Assembly: GCA_049889355.1 (NCBI GenBank)
Contig: JBMHDN010000033.1
Coordinates: 9,942 to 73,941, forward strand
Direction of reading: 5' to 3'
DNA length: 64,000 bases
DNA from: JBMHDN01 sp049889355
GTDB taxonomy: Bacteria > Pseudomonadota > Alphaproteobacteria > Puniceispirillales > Puniceispirillaceae
In this document: positions 8,443 to 17,211 of the stretch, piece after piece
How the letters are laid out: each line of letters begins with the position of its first letter
How positions within the stretch are numbered: the stretch's first letter is position 1
Notes under the pieces: generated by a model
Told to the model about the DNA's origin: nothing
Seen by the model: the letters and a program-made list of their open reading frames with translations, nothing else
Databases searched by the model: none
Translations under genes and position numbers: made by a program

Positions 8443-9383
8443 TGGCCGATAACATGTTTTTTTCAAAATCAGACAAAATATTGATTGAAGTGAAAGGCGT
8501 AGAAGCAGCGCCTTTCTTAAATGATTTGCTGACCGCCGAATGCGTTCATTTAAATATCGGTGAGATGCGCCAGGCTTGCCTGCTAAACCCGCAGGGGCGG
8601 ATTATTCATGATATGCTGATCTTTCGCCGTGAAGAGGCGATCTTCTGGCTGGAAACAGAGACAGAGCAAGCCCCTCAATTGATGCAGAAGCTAAAAATGT
8701 ACCGGTTGCGGCGGCCTATTGAAATAGCGGCTCTAGAAGGTTGGCAGGCGCTGATTGGTCTGGGCAATGACATCGCATCTGATAGGCCTGATATGGGCCA
8801 AACACCCGATTGGGCGGTGCGCGATGGGCGCTATATCCGTGCTGAGGCCGATTTTGCAATCTGGCATGTGTTTTTCAAACATGAGACAGATATGGGTAAT
8901 GCCGAGCCCCATAACCCAGCGGCCTATCACTGGCTCAGATTGGGCATTGGCTTGCCAGAAGGCGCAGCAGAGCTGAGTGAGGCGCGCGCGCTGGTGGTGG
9001 AAGCAGGCTTTCATCTGGGCGATGCGGTAGATTTTAAAAAGGGCTGTTATGTTGGGCAGGAGGTTACCGCACGCACCCATTATCGCGGCTCTGTTAAAAA
9101 ATATTTGATCGCTGTTGAAGGGATGATGAATGCAGATCAAGCCGATCCACAAACACCGCTCAAACTCAGCCAGGATGGCAAGGAAATAGGCCAAATTCTG
9201 CATATCTGCAAGGCTGATAAGCCAGAACAGCCATCACGGGCCATGGCGATGATAAGAAAAGAAGCCGCGCTGGCCTATCTGAATATAAATAACAAGATAG
9301 AGCTAGACGGGCAGGCTGTCGGGCTGATGATATTGCCTGCGCTCAAAACAGCCTTAGAGGGCGAATCGACAATGCAGAGCTAG
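8442..9383 (+). CDS. ygfZ: Folate-binding protein YgfZ (iron-sulphur cluster maintenance)
   Basis: A 313-aa member of the GcvT-like YgfZ/CAF17 family. The diagnostic KGCYVGQE motif, whose Cys is conserved for function, sits near residue 200 followed by VTARTHYRG. YgfZ binds tetrahydrofolate and helps assemble or repair Fe-S proteins such as the MiaB-type enzymes. The N-terminal half has the GcvT-like fold pattern (FLNDLLTAECVHL, LLNPQGRIIHDMLIF). Its ATG overlaps the stop codon of the secreted-protein gene. It is convergent with the hydroxybutyrate dehydrogenase gene, 12 bp away. Confidence 0.92.
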   Translation: MADNMFFSKSDKILIEVKGVEAAPFLNDLLTAECVHLNIGEMRQACLLNPQGRIIHDMLIFRREEAIFWLETETEQAPQLMQKLKMYRLRRPIEIAALEGWQALIGLGNDIASDRPDMGQTPDWAVRDGRYIRAEADFAIWHVFFKHETDMGNAEPHNPAAYHWLRLGIGLPEGAAELSEARALVVEAGFHLGDAVDFKKGCYVGQEVTARTHYRGSVKKYLIAVEGMMNADQADPQTPLKLSQDGKEIGQILHICKADKPEQPSRAMAMIRKEAALAYLNINNKIELDGQAVGLMILPALKTALEGESTMQS

Positions 9384-9395
9384 CCTTTATTGCCC

Positions 9396-10196
9396 TTATT
9401 GTGCCGTCCATCCGCCATCAAGGGTAAAGGATGATCCGGAAATAGAACTGGCTGCAGGCTGGGTGAGATAAAGGGCCATCTGGGCGATGTCTTCAGGTTG
9501 GACAAAACGCCCTGTTGGCTGTTTTTCCGAGACCAGCAAATCAGCTTCTTCAGCGATGGAACGCCCTGAATCAGCCGCGCGCTTTTCAATTTGTGCTTCA
9601 ACAAGCGGTGTGCGCACCCAAGCCGGGCAAATGGCATTACAGGTTACCGGCGTGCGGGCCAGCTCTAGGGCCACTGTTTTGGTCAAACCAACCAGGCCAT
9701 GTTTTGCCGCCACATAGGCTGATTTATGCACAGAAGCCACCAGCCCATGGACAGAGGCGATATTGATAATCCGGCCAAATCCCTGATCACGCATTAATGG
9801 CACCGCGGCGGCAATCGCATGAAAGGGCGCTGATAAATTGATATCGATGACCTGCTGCCAAGCATTGGCCGGAAAATCTTCGACAGGGGCCACATGCTGA
9901 ATACCGGCATTATTGACCAGCACATCCAATGATCCCATCTGGTGATGGGCAGCTGCGACCATCGCGCGCACCGCCTCACCATCTGCCATATCAGCATTAT
10001 TATAATGCACTGATTTTGCCCCTTCTATGCTGAGCTCTGTCAGCAAAGTCTGGACCTCTTCTGGGGCTTCACGCCCGCCGATCATCAAATGACAGCCAGC
10101 TGATGCAAAAGCACGGGCAATCGCAAGGCCTATGCCTGAACTGGCACCTGTAATCATCACGCTTTGGGCTTGCCGCTGAGATGTGTGCTGTTGCAT
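9396..10196 (-). CDS. bdhA: 3-hydroxybutyrate dehydrogenase (SDR)
   Basis: A 266-aa classical short-chain dehydrogenase. The NAD-binding TGASSGIG lies at about residues 16-23 and NNAGIQHVAPVEDFP at about 93-107; the latter is characteristic of the D-3-hydroxybutyrate dehydrogenase subgroup. The catalytic Ser is in INIASVHG and the YxxxK is YVAAK near 160. CPAWVRTPLVEAQI matches BdhA substrate-side residues. It would convert 3-hydroxybutyrate to acetoacetate in ketone-body or polyhydroxybutyrate turnover. It is divergent from trcR; no polyhydroxybutyrate genes are adjacent. Confidence 0.88.
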   Translation of the reverse strand: MQQHTSQRQAQSVMITGASSGIGLAIARAFASAGCHLMIGGREAPEEVQTLLTELSIEGAKSVHYNNADMADGEAVRAMVAAAHHQMGSLDVLVNNAGIQHVAPVEDFPANAWQQVIDINLSAPFHAIAAAVPLMRDQGFGRIINIASVHGLVASVHKSAYVAAKHGLVGLTKTVALELARTPVTCNAICPAWVRTPLVEAQIEKRAADSGRSIAEEADLLVSEKQPTGRFVQPEDIAQMALYLTQPAASSISGSSFTLDGGWTAQ

Positions 10197-10371
10197 GGTC
10201 GGTCTCTCCCAATCTGTTCCCAGATCTCTTATTTTTCGATGATATATTTGGCTCTCAAGCGTGCATCTGTTCTATCAAAACACCCTAGTATGAAAGCAAA
10301 TCTTTGCAAAGAGGCGAAAGCCCACTATATAAAGGGGACAGAAAAAGGCCCGCTAGCCACAGGAATATAAC

Positions 10372-10938
10372 ATGACACAATTATTGATGCCAAAAGCGAC
10401 TGCTGTTTGGCTGATTGATAACACAGCCCTGACCTTTGAGCAGATTGGTGATTTTTGTCAGCTTCACCCGCTTGAAGTGCAGGCGATTGCAGATGGTGAA
10501 ATCGGCCCTGGCATGCAAGGTTATGATCCGATCACCAATGGCCAGCTGACCAAAGAGATGATCAGCACCTGTGAGGCGGATGCATCGGCGCGCCTGAAGC
10601 TTGCCGAAACAGATTTGCCGCAGCCCACCTTGCGCACCAAAGGCCCGCGTTATGTACCGGTTGCCCGCCGCGGCGACAAGCCAGATGCGATTGCTTGGCT
10701 GGTAAAACATCATCCTGAGTTAAGTGATGCCCAAATTGGCAAGCTGATTGGCACCACAAAAGAGACCATTCGCAAAATCCGCGATCGCTCACACTGGAAC
10801 ATCAGCAACATCACAGCCAAACATCCGGCTATGCTGGGGCTCTGTAATCAGCAGGATTTGAACGCCGCGATCGAAAAAGCAGGCGGCAGCCCGAAAGCGA
10901 CCGAAGAGCAAGTTGAGAATGTCTCTGAAATTCCATAG
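10372..10938 (+). CDS. trcR: Cell-cycle transcriptional regulator TrcR (DUF1013)
   Basis: A 188-aa DUF1013 protein, an alphaproteobacterial family named TrcR for cell-cycle regulation. The N-terminal MPKATAVWLIDNTALTFEQI is the family hallmark. A helix-turn-helix-like segment (LSDAQIGKLIGTTKETIRKIRDRSHW, about residues 120-146) should bind DNA. The C terminus is low in complexity and glutamate-rich. It is transcribed alone from a 175-bp divergent region shared with bdhA and ends at a strong terminator. Confidence 0.87.
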   Translation: MTQLLMPKATAVWLIDNTALTFEQIGDFCQLHPLEVQAIADGEIGPGMQGYDPITNGQLTKEMISTCEADASARLKLAETDLPQPTLRTKGPRYVPVARRGDKPDAIAWLVKHHPELSDAQIGKLIGTTKETIRKIRDRSHWNISNITAKHPAMLGLCNQQDLNAAIEKAGGSPKATEEQVENVSEIP

Positions 10939-10958
10939 GTTTTTCAGATCAGATCAAG

Positions 10959-10991
10959 AAAAAGCCACGCTGTTTCCAGCGTGGCTTTTTT
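10959..10991 (+). terminator. Rho-independent terminator after trcR
   Basis: A perfect 14-bp stem, AAAAAGCCACGCTG with CAGCGTGGCTTTTT, has a TTTC loop and ends in a T run. The flanking A and T runs make it usable in both directions, so it also lies correctly to end the convergent prpE transcript. Confidence 0.95.
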
Positions 10992-11013
10992 GATGTCTTA
11001 ATGGCACATCTTG

Positions 11014-12954
11014 TTAGGCTTTTTTGATACCAGCTGCGCTCAGCACCGCATCAATCTCACCCAAAATAGCCGGATCATCAATCGTAGCCGGCATTGGATA
11101 ATCCTCACCATTTGCGATTTTTTGCATCGTACCGCGCAGGATTTTACCTGAGCGTGTCTTGGGCAGTCGCTTGACAATCACCGCCAGTTTAAAGGCAGCC
11201 ACCGGGCCAATTTCACGGCGCACCGCAGCGACCGCATCTGCACAGATATCTGCACCAGCGCGATCCACCCCTTCTTTTAAGACCATAAAGCCAAGCGGGA
11301 CCTGGCCTTTGAGCTTGTCATCCATACCGAGCACGGCACATTCCGCCACTTCTGGCAAGGCCGCCAGCACTTCTTCCATACCGCCGGTAGATAGACGGTG
11401 GCCTGCCACATTGATGATGTCATCTGTTCTGGACATCACAAAGATATAGCCATCCTCATCAATGAAGCCGGCATCTCCTGTTTTGTAATAGCCTGGATAA
11501 TCTTTGAGATAGGCATCAAAGAAACGCTCTTCATTCTGCCAGAGTGTTGGCAAAGAGCCTGGCGGCAAAGGCAGTTTAATGACAATGGCCCCAATCTCAC
11601 CGGCTGGCATAGGCTGACAATTATCATCCACCACCTGTACATCCCAGCTTGGCACGGCACGTGTCGGGCTGCCTGCCTTAATAGGCAGCTTTTCAATCCC
11701 AAGACAGTTAGAGGCAATCGACCAGCCGGTTTCTGTCTGCCACCAATGGTCAATCGCTGGTACACCCAGCTTGTCCTGACACCAATAAAGCGTATCGGGA
11801 TCACACCGCTCACCCGCCAGAAACTGAGTCCGAAACGCGCTCATATCATAATCGGCCAGCAACTTACCGTCTGGATCTTCTTTTTTGATCGCGCGTATCG
11901 CAGTTGGCGCGGTGAACATCACCTTAACCTTATATTCAGAGATCACCCGCCAGAATGCCCCTGCATCTGGGGTGCCGACCGGCTTGCCTTCATAAAGAAT
12001 GGTGGTGCAGCCGTGAAAAAGCGGGGCATAGACAATATAGGAATGGCCAACAACCCAGCCCACATCAGATGCCGCCCAATAGACATCCCCCGGGTCGCAA
12101 TCATAAATATTCTTCATTGACCATTTCAGCGCGACAATATGGGCCGCGGTTGGACGCACCACCCCTTTTGGCACACCGGTGGTCCCAGAGGTATAGAGAA
12201 TATAAGCCGGGTCTTCTGATTTCACCGGCACACAATCAGCCGGGCTGGCTGAGGCCATGGCTTCACGCCAGTCATGATCCCGCCCTGTAATTAGCTCTGC
12301 TGCCAATTGCGGGCGTTGTAAAATTAGGCATCCTGCCGGCTTATGGGCAGAAATCTCAATCGCCTCATCCAAAAGCGGCTTATAGGCGACAATCCGGCTT
12401 GGCTCAATGCCACATGAAGCAGACATCACCAGCTTTGGCTTAGCATCATCAATCCGTTTAGCAAGCTCAGCTGCCGCAAAACCGCCAAAGACAACAGCAT
12501 GTATCGCACCAATGCGCGCACAGGCCAGCATCGCCACCACCGCCTCTGGGATCATCGGCATATAGATAATAACTGTATCGCCATAACCAACGCCTCTGGC
12601 CTGCATGGCCCCAGCACATAAAGCGACCTCATCACGTAATTCACTATAGCTGAATTGTTTTTTCGTGTCGGTGACAGGGCTATCGTAAATCAGCGCCGTG
12701 CGCGCGCCATTGCCCTCATCAATATGACGGTCCAGCGCGTTATAACAGCCATTGACTTCACCTCCGACAAACCAGCGATAATAAGGCGGATTGCCGTCAT
12801 CCAAAATTTGCTCAGGCTTTTTCATCCAGCTAATGTCATGGCTGGCTGCCTCCCAAAATCCGGCTGGATCAGCTAATGCCGCGTTTGAAACTGCGTCAAA
12901 TGTGTGTGCCAAGGTCCCCTCCCACAAAATTTCAGCATCTTTTTGCTCTGCCAA
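11014..12954 (-). CDS. prpE: Propionyl-CoA synthetase / acetyl-CoA synthetase-like (PrpE family)
   Basis: A 646-aa AMP-forming acyl-CoA synthetase of the short-chain Acs class. The P-loop-like YTSGTTGVPKGVV lies near residue 255. DHWWQTETGWSI is near 412; the DHWWQTETGW form is typical of PrpE/ACSS3 rather than classical Acs. YKTGDAGFIDEDGYIFVMSRTDD follows, and the catalytic Lys is in LPKTRSGKILRGTM near 605. It activates propionate (perhaps acetate) to the CoA thioester. No methylcitrate or methylmalonyl-CoA genes are adjacent. It ends against the shared terminator after trcR. Confidence 0.88.
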   Translation of the reverse strand: MAEQKDAEILWEGTLAHTFDAVSNAALADPAGFWEAASHDISWMKKPEQILDDGNPPYYRWFVGGEVNGCYNALDRHIDEGNGARTALIYDSPVTDTKKQFSYSELRDEVALCAGAMQARGVGYGDTVIIYMPMIPEAVVAMLACARIGAIHAVVFGGFAAAELAKRIDDAKPKLVMSASCGIEPSRIVAYKPLLDEAIEISAHKPAGCLILQRPQLAAELITGRDHDWREAMASASPADCVPVKSEDPAYILYTSGTTGVPKGVVRPTAAHIVALKWSMKNIYDCDPGDVYWAASDVGWVVGHSYIVYAPLFHGCTTILYEGKPVGTPDAGAFWRVISEYKVKVMFTAPTAIRAIKKEDPDGKLLADYDMSAFRTQFLAGERCDPDTLYWCQDKLGVPAIDHWWQTETGWSIASNCLGIEKLPIKAGSPTRAVPSWDVQVVDDNCQPMPAGEIGAIVIKLPLPPGSLPTLWQNEERFFDAYLKDYPGYYKTGDAGFIDEDGYIFVMSRTDDIINVAGHRLSTGGMEEVLAALPEVAECAVLGMDDKLKGQVPLGFMVLKEGVDRAGADICADAVAAVRREIGPVAAFKLAVIVKRLPKTRSGKILRGTMQKIANGEDYPMPATIDDPAILGEIDAVLSAAGIKKA

Positions 12955-13156
12955 TCAGAGATGCCAAACAAAATTCACTCATGACCGGCGCACTGTACCG
13001 CGCCTGCAGATTACCTGCCCTTCAAAGATAATGGTGTATTTTAAGGCCTCAGATCATCTTAAGGTCATTTTTGCATCACCTTGAAATCATCTTCTGGCAA
13101 AATAACGTCCATTCAGATATGATTGCCCTAGAATAATCACCAAGAACACGCCGTCA

Positions 13157-13381
13157 ATGAAAGATACGTCGCACCCTCAAGATCCGTCTCAGCAGGCGAT
13201 TGAGATGAAATTGAACAATCTGTTACTTGCGCATCGCGATCTCGATGATGTGATCGCACGCCTTGCAGAAAACCAGCCAGTGGACCAGTTGCAGATGCAG
13301 CGGCTCAAAAAAAGGAAGCTGGCCTTGAAAGATGAAATCATAAAATTGAAAGCCGTGCTGATCCCAGATATCATCGCCTGA
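13157..13381 (+). CDS. YdcH/DUF465 family small coiled protein
   Basis: A 74-aa highly charged helical protein. The pattern LNNLLLAHRDLDDVI...RLKKRKLALKDEI is the YdcH/DUF465 hallmark, and the predicted structure is a helical hairpin. Function is unknown. It is divergent from prpE (202-bp gap) and 43 bp upstream of purE on the same strand, so it may share the purEK transcript. Confidence 0.82.
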   Translation: MKDTSHPQDPSQQAIEMKLNNLLLAHRDLDDVIARLAENQPVDQLQMQRLKKRKLALKDEIIKLKAVLIPDIIA

Positions 13382-13424
13382 TGCATATTTTGCGTATCCT
13401 TAGCTAGATAAAAAGAAGAGTTAT

Positions 13425-13904
13425 ATGATGGCTGAAATTGTCATTTGTATGGGTAGCCAGTCTGATTGGGAGACCATGAAAGAGGCAGAAGATATTCTCA
13501 AAACATTGGAGGTCATGCCTGATGTTCAGATTATTTCTGCGCATCGCACCCCTGACCGGCTGGCTGAATTTGCCCGTTCTGCCGCAAATAACGGGGTAAA
13601 GGTGATTATTGCTGGTGCTGGCGGCGCAGCCCATTTGCCTGGCATGATCGCAGCCCATACTGAACTGCCAGTCTTGGGTGTGCCGGTGGAATCTGCTGCG
13701 CTGAAAGGCATGGATTCACTACTCTCTATAGTGCAAATGCCAGGCGGGATACCTGTTGGCACCTTGGCGATTGGCAAAGCTGGGGCCAAAAATGCAGGAT
13801 TATTGGCCGCTTCTATTCTGGCACTGAGCGATTCTGATTTGGCTACACGCTTGAAAGCCTGGCGCAAAGCCCAGACTGAGTCAGTTGCACAGAGGCCAGC
13901 ATGA
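13425..13904 (+). CDS. purE: 5-(carboxyamino)imidazole ribonucleotide mutase PurE
   Basis: A 159-aa class I PurE. MGSQSDWETM (substrate phosphate binding) lies near the N terminus, SAHRTPDRL near residue 45 carries the catalytic His, and GAGGAAHLPGM near 67-77 closes the active site. It rearranges N5-CAIR to CAIR in purine synthesis. Its stop overlaps the purK start (ATGA), the usual coupled arrangement. GAAGAG lies 4 bp before the first ATG; a second ATG follows directly. Confidence 0.97.
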   Translation: MMAEIVICMGSQSDWETMKEAEDILKTLEVMPDVQIISAHRTPDRLAEFARSAANNGVKVIIAGAGGAAHLPGMIAAHTELPVLGVPVESAALKGMDSLLSIVQMPGGIPVGTLAIGKAGAKNAGLLAASILALSDSDLATRLKAWRKAQTESVAQRPA

Positions 13905-14974
13905 ACCAACACTACCCTGACAAGCCTCTCACCCTCGGCATTTTGGGCTCAGGCCAGCTGGGGCGCATGATCGCGATATCGGCGGCTCAGATGGGTATCG
14001 CTGCGCATATCTATGCACCAGATGCGAGCGACAGTCCCGCAGGTCAGGTGGCCCATCGCATTACACAAGCACCTTATGACGATAAAGAGGCGCTTGGTGA
14101 ATTTGCCGCCTGTGTAGATGCGGTTGTCTCTGAATTTGAAAATATGCCAGCCCCATCTTTGGATATGCTTGCTCAGACTGTTGCTGTTTGTCCGGGGGCC
14201 AAAGCCCTGCAGACAGCGCAAAACAGGCTGGCTGAAAAACAGATGGCCGGTGATGTGGGCATGGATGTACCGCGCAATTTTGCGATTCGCTCTGCTGATG
14301 ACCTCGCCGCGGCCCTGACAGAGCTCAATGCAGATGCGATTTTGAAAACCACTGAGCTTGGTTATGATGGCAAAGGCCAACTCAGATTATCACCTGACAG
14401 CGATCCGCAGGAGGCGTGGGCGGCACTGGCGACTGGTGAAGCGATTTTAGAAGAGAAAATCAGCTTTAGCTCAGAAGTCAGCTTTCTGATTGGACGCAGC
14501 CTTACCGGTGAGATCTGTCATTTTCCAGCCAGCGAAAACCGCCATGAAAACGGTATTCTAGCGCATACAACTGCCCCTGCAATGCTATCAGAAACCCTGA
14601 TTTCTGAGGGCCAGAAAAGCGCTGAGAAAATGGCAGAAGCCCTCTGCCTGACAGGTGTTCTGGCGATTGAGATGTTTGTTTCATCAGATGGCCGGCTATT
14701 GTTTAACGAGATGGCCCCACGCCCGCATAATTCCTATCACTGGACGATTGAGGGATGCACAACCAGCCAGTTTGAGCAATTGGTACGCATCGCCCTTGGC
14801 CTGCCCTTTGGCAGCACACAGATGAGCGGGAAATGGGAAATGCAGAATATCCTGGGCCAGCATATGGATCAGATTACACCTGCCTTACGAGAGGCCGGGG
14901 CGCATATCCATCTCTATGGCAAAGCCAGCGCCCGTACAGATCGCAAAATGGGACATATCACCCGCCAGCTTTAA
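13901..14974 (+). CDS. purK: 5-(carboxyamino)imidazole ribonucleotide synthase PurK
   Basis: A 357-aa ATP-grasp enzyme. The N-terminal LGILGSGQLGRM (about residues 11-22) is the PurK hallmark. KTTELGYDGKGQ (about 149-160) is the ATP-binding loop, and FNEMAPRPHNSYHWTIEGC (about 267-285) is the metal and substrate site. It makes N5-CAIR from AIR, bicarbonate and ATP for PurE. It ends about 35 bp before the convergent metA end; a short 6-bp hairpin without a U run lies between. Confidence 0.97.
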   Translation: MNQHYPDKPLTLGILGSGQLGRMIAISAAQMGIAAHIYAPDASDSPAGQVAHRITQAPYDDKEALGEFAACVDAVVSEFENMPAPSLDMLAQTVAVCPGAKALQTAQNRLAEKQMAGDVGMDVPRNFAIRSADDLAAALTELNADAILKTTELGYDGKGQLRLSPDSDPQEAWAALATGEAILEEKISFSSEVSFLIGRSLTGEICHFPASENRHENGILAHTTAPAMLSETLISEGQKSAEKMAEALCLTGVLAIEMFVSSDGRLLFNEMAPRPHNSYHWTIEGCTTSQFEQLVRIALGLPFGSTQMSGKWEMQNILGQHMDQITPALREAGAHIHLYGKASARTDRKMGHITRQL

Positions 14975-15008
14975 ATTACAAATAGGCGATTGCCTATCCA
15001 CCAATCTG

Positions 15009-15929
15009 TCAGCTGTTCTCAGATAATGCACGCAGATCAAAAGGTGTTTCCTGATAGAGATCATTCAGCCAATTTGCCATTAACAGATAGGCGAAGGGCC
15101 GCCAGTAATTCACTGGCTTCTGGCTGGGATCATCTTCTGGGAAATAATGCGCGGGCAGCGCCGTGCCAAGACCAGCTGCCTGATCGCGGTGATATTCAGC
15201 AGCCAGCGTTTCTGCATCATATTCCAGATGATTCAGCACAAATAAATCGCCTGTATTTTTGTCGCGCAGCATGCCAGCACCGATCTCATCACTCAATGCC
15301 AAGATATCAAGACCTGCCTTTTTAGCTTCATCTGTGCTGGTGGCGGTATAGCGTGAGACAGGCATTGGGAAGCGGTCTGTAAAGCCATGCATCAGCCGCC
15401 CTTCATCAGAGGTCAGCTTGTGATCATAAATGCCGAAAAGCTTGTCTGACAATGCTTCTTTTGGCAGGTCATAAAAATGATAGAGTAAGGCCTGTGCACC
15501 CCAGCAAATACCAAGACGGCGGAAACAATGTGTCTTTGACCAATTCAGAATTTCAGTGAGTTCAGGCCAATAGGTAACTTCTTCAAAAGGCAGCTGCTCT
15601 ACCGGCGCGCCTGTTACAATCAACGCATCAAAATAATCATCGCGCACCTGATCAAGCGAGCGATAAAACCGACGCAGATAGGCTGGCTCTGTATTGCGCG
15701 GTGTGTAGCTGGCGGTAGTCATTAAAATCAGTTCAACTTGCAAAGGAGAGCAACCGAAAAGCCGGGCGAACTGAATCTCTGTGTCTTTTTTCTTTGGCAT
15801 CAGATTTAGCATCAATAGACGCAAAGGCCGGATATCCTGACGCGCCGCTGCGCCTTGTGACATCAAATCGACACCCTCAGCGCGCAGTGCATCCAGAGCA
15901 GGCAAATTATCAGGCACGCTAATCGGCAT
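15009..15929 (-). CDS. metA: Homoserine O-acetyltransferase, MetA family
   Basis: A 306-aa MetA-family acyltransferase. The catalytic Cys142 is in RLGICWGAQ, followed by a triad-type His and Glu further on. The specificity-determining position in TGAPVEQLPF is Glu111. In the Bacillus cereus enzyme Glu at this place gives acetyl-CoA use, whereas E. coli has Gly and uses succinyl-CoA. Acetyl-homoserine formation is therefore inferred. A structured leader lies directly upstream. It is convergent with purK and begins the methionine branch from homoserine. Confidence 0.93.
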   Translation of the reverse strand: MPISVPDNLPALDALRAEGVDLMSQGAAARQDIRPLRLLMLNLMPKKKDTEIQFARLFGCSPLQVELILMTTASYTPRNTEPAYLRRFYRSLDQVRDDYFDALIVTGAPVEQLPFEEVTYWPELTEILNWSKTHCFRRLGICWGAQALLYHFYDLPKEALSDKLFGIYDHKLTSDEGRLMHGFTDRFPMPVSRYTATSTDEAKKAGLDILALSDEIGAGMLRDKNTGDLFVLNHLEYDAETLAAEYHRDQAAGLGTALPAHYFPEDDPSQKPVNYWRPFAYLLMANWLNDLYQETPFDLRALSENS

Positions 15930-15943
15930 TATGTTCTCTTTAG

Positions 15944-15992
15944 TTAACCAGATTTAAGGGAGGCGGTTTGTCGCCTATCTCCCCTTTGTTAA
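15944..15992 (-). promoter_or_regulatory. Structured metA 5' leader (class unknown)
   Basis: On the metA strand three nested pairings fold the leader: TTAAC with GTTAA, AAGGG with CCCTT, and AGGCG with CGCCT around an ACAAAC loop. The hairpin ends just before the weak AAAGAG ribosome site. Alphaproteobacterial metA often carries SAM-II, but the SAM-II core is not recognisable here. The pairing is seen; the regulatory role is inferred. Confidence 0.3.
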
Positions 15993-16062
15993 GACAGGAC
16001 AGCATAATTGGTCAATATGGCAGGAAATCGCAGCTGCCGAGTAAGACCTGTCGCCAACCCTC

Positions 16063-16701
16063 TTAGCGTCTCGCAAAAGGACCGGCTGATATGCTTTTAC
16101 CGAACCGTTTCACATTTTCCGAGATTTTGCGTATCGGCGCTGTCATTTTGGGAATCTGCGCAACATCACCTAGCCGGTTATCCAGAAAAGCAGTGGTTTT
16201 TGATAAATCAGGGGTGTCATCCCCTAAAAAAGCCAGCAAGGTCGAAGAATAGACAGCGGCCAAAGTCGCCCGTTTAGAATAAAAGCTGAAATCTGTTGCT
16301 TCATCGCCAGCAGTGCGCCACATCGTATCAACCGTGCGATAAAGCTGGCGAGACGCCGCCCCTGCCTGTGCTGGCTTGGCCAGCCAGTTGACTGTCATAC
16401 GCACTGTTTCTTTATGCGGGACAGCCTGTTCAAGGCGGAGCAGAATCAGCGCTCTGATTTTCTCATGCATACGCTGTGGCTGCGGGTCGAGTGCCTGATA
16501 AGCAGCCAGCATGTCAGCATCTGCCATCGCCAAATAATGCTGGATAGCCCCTGCTACCCCAGCAGGCAGCAGAGCGCGCATCTCAGCTTCATCCAACCCG
16601 ACATCAGCTGCGCCAGCCATCAGCGCAGCATCGCTCCACCCATCAAAGGGCACATGGTTTAAGATAGCTTTCACTAAATCATCTGCCAAAATTGCTGTCA
16701 T
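16063..16701 (-). CDS. COQ9 family protein (ubiquinone biosynthesis)
   Basis: A 212-aa COQ9-type protein. The N-terminal half (ILNHVPFDGWSDAALMAGAADVG) has the TetR-like helical fold of COQ9. RTVDTMWRTAGDEATDFSFYSKRATLAAVYSS near residues 120-152 is the conserved signature. COQ9 is a lipid-binding partner of the COQ7 hydroxylase in ubiquinone synthesis. An ABC1/UbiB-type kinase, the family of another ubiquinone accessory factor, lies about 3.5 kb away on the same strand. Confidence 0.88.
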   Translation of the reverse strand: MTAILADDLVKAILNHVPFDGWSDAALMAGAADVGLDEAEMRALLPAGVAGAIQHYLAMADADMLAAYQALDPQPQRMHEKIRALILLRLEQAVPHKETVRMTVNWLAKPAQAGAASRQLYRTVDTMWRTAGDEATDFSFYSKRATLAAVYSSTLLAFLGDDTPDLSKTTAFLDNRLGDVAQIPKMTAPIRKISENVKRFGKSISAGPFARR

Positions 16702-16870
16702 CGCATCACGCTTCCCATGATTTTCAAAAAAAACGACCTTATTTTCTATGATATAGGGGGCTAAAACCCATCTGCCAAGCGATTGCTGCCTTTACAAGCT
16801 GGTATATCTTGTGTTAAGACCGTGACCCTATCGTGAGGAATCGGTAACCAGATTGAAAGGATGTGCCGTC

Positions 16871-17074
16871 GTGTATGTCGCCGTTCGTGAAAATAATGTA
16901 GACCAGGCTCTGCGCGTGCTGAAGAAAAAGATGCAGCGCGAAGGTCTGTTCCGTGAAATGAAAAATCGTCGTGCTTTTGAAAAGCCATCTGAGCGTCGTG
17001 CACGCCAGACTGCTGAATCAACACGCCGTGTGCGCAAACTGATGCGCAAGCGTATGGAGCGTGAAGGCTATTAG
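16871..17074 (+). CDS. rpsU: 30S ribosomal protein S21
   Basis: A 67-aa S21. NNVDQALRVLKKKMQREG and KPSERRARQTAE match the family closely. The reading frame runs upstream to a TTG at 16853, but the GTG at 16871 is preferred. An AAGGA at 16857-16861 sits 9 nt before it, and the product MYVAVRENN then has the normal S21 N terminus. The C terminus is basic, as expected for contact with the 16S rRNA 3' end. It is a single gene followed by a clear terminator. Confidence 0.96.
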   Translation: MYVAVRENNVDQALRVLKKKMQREGLFREMKNRRAFEKPSERRARQTAESTRRVRKLMRKRMEREGY

Positions 17075-17119
17075 AGCCGAAAAAAGCTGATATGCTGAGC
17101 TATTAAGCTCGTTAAATGA

Positions 17120-17147
17120 ACCACTCTCTTGCAGGGTGGTTTTTTTA
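17120..17147 (+). terminator. Rho-independent terminator after rpsU
   Basis: ACCACTCT (17120-17127) pairs with AGGGTGGT (17133-17140) around a CTTGC loop, followed by a run of eight T. It lies about 45 bp after the rpsU stop and before the pntAB promoter region. Confidence 0.93.
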
Positions 17148-17211
17148 TGTTTAATGCCAATCTAAATGCCCTGTCTGATCCGTATAAATAGGAGCTGTGT
17201 GGAGGGCTGAT

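Noticed and set aside
11398..12120. Long open frame (240 codons) on the + strand opposite prpE
   Set aside because: It lies wholly antisense to a well-conserved enzyme gene, has no recognisable protein features, and is best seen as a codon-bias shadow.
14982..14997. Hairpin ATAGGC-GATT-GCCTAT between purK and metA as a terminator
   Set aside because: Only 6 bp and no T run on either side.
15930..16030. SAM-II riboswitch upstream of metA
   Set aside because: Stems are present but the conserved SAM-II loop and 3' pseudoknot sequences could not be found by eye.
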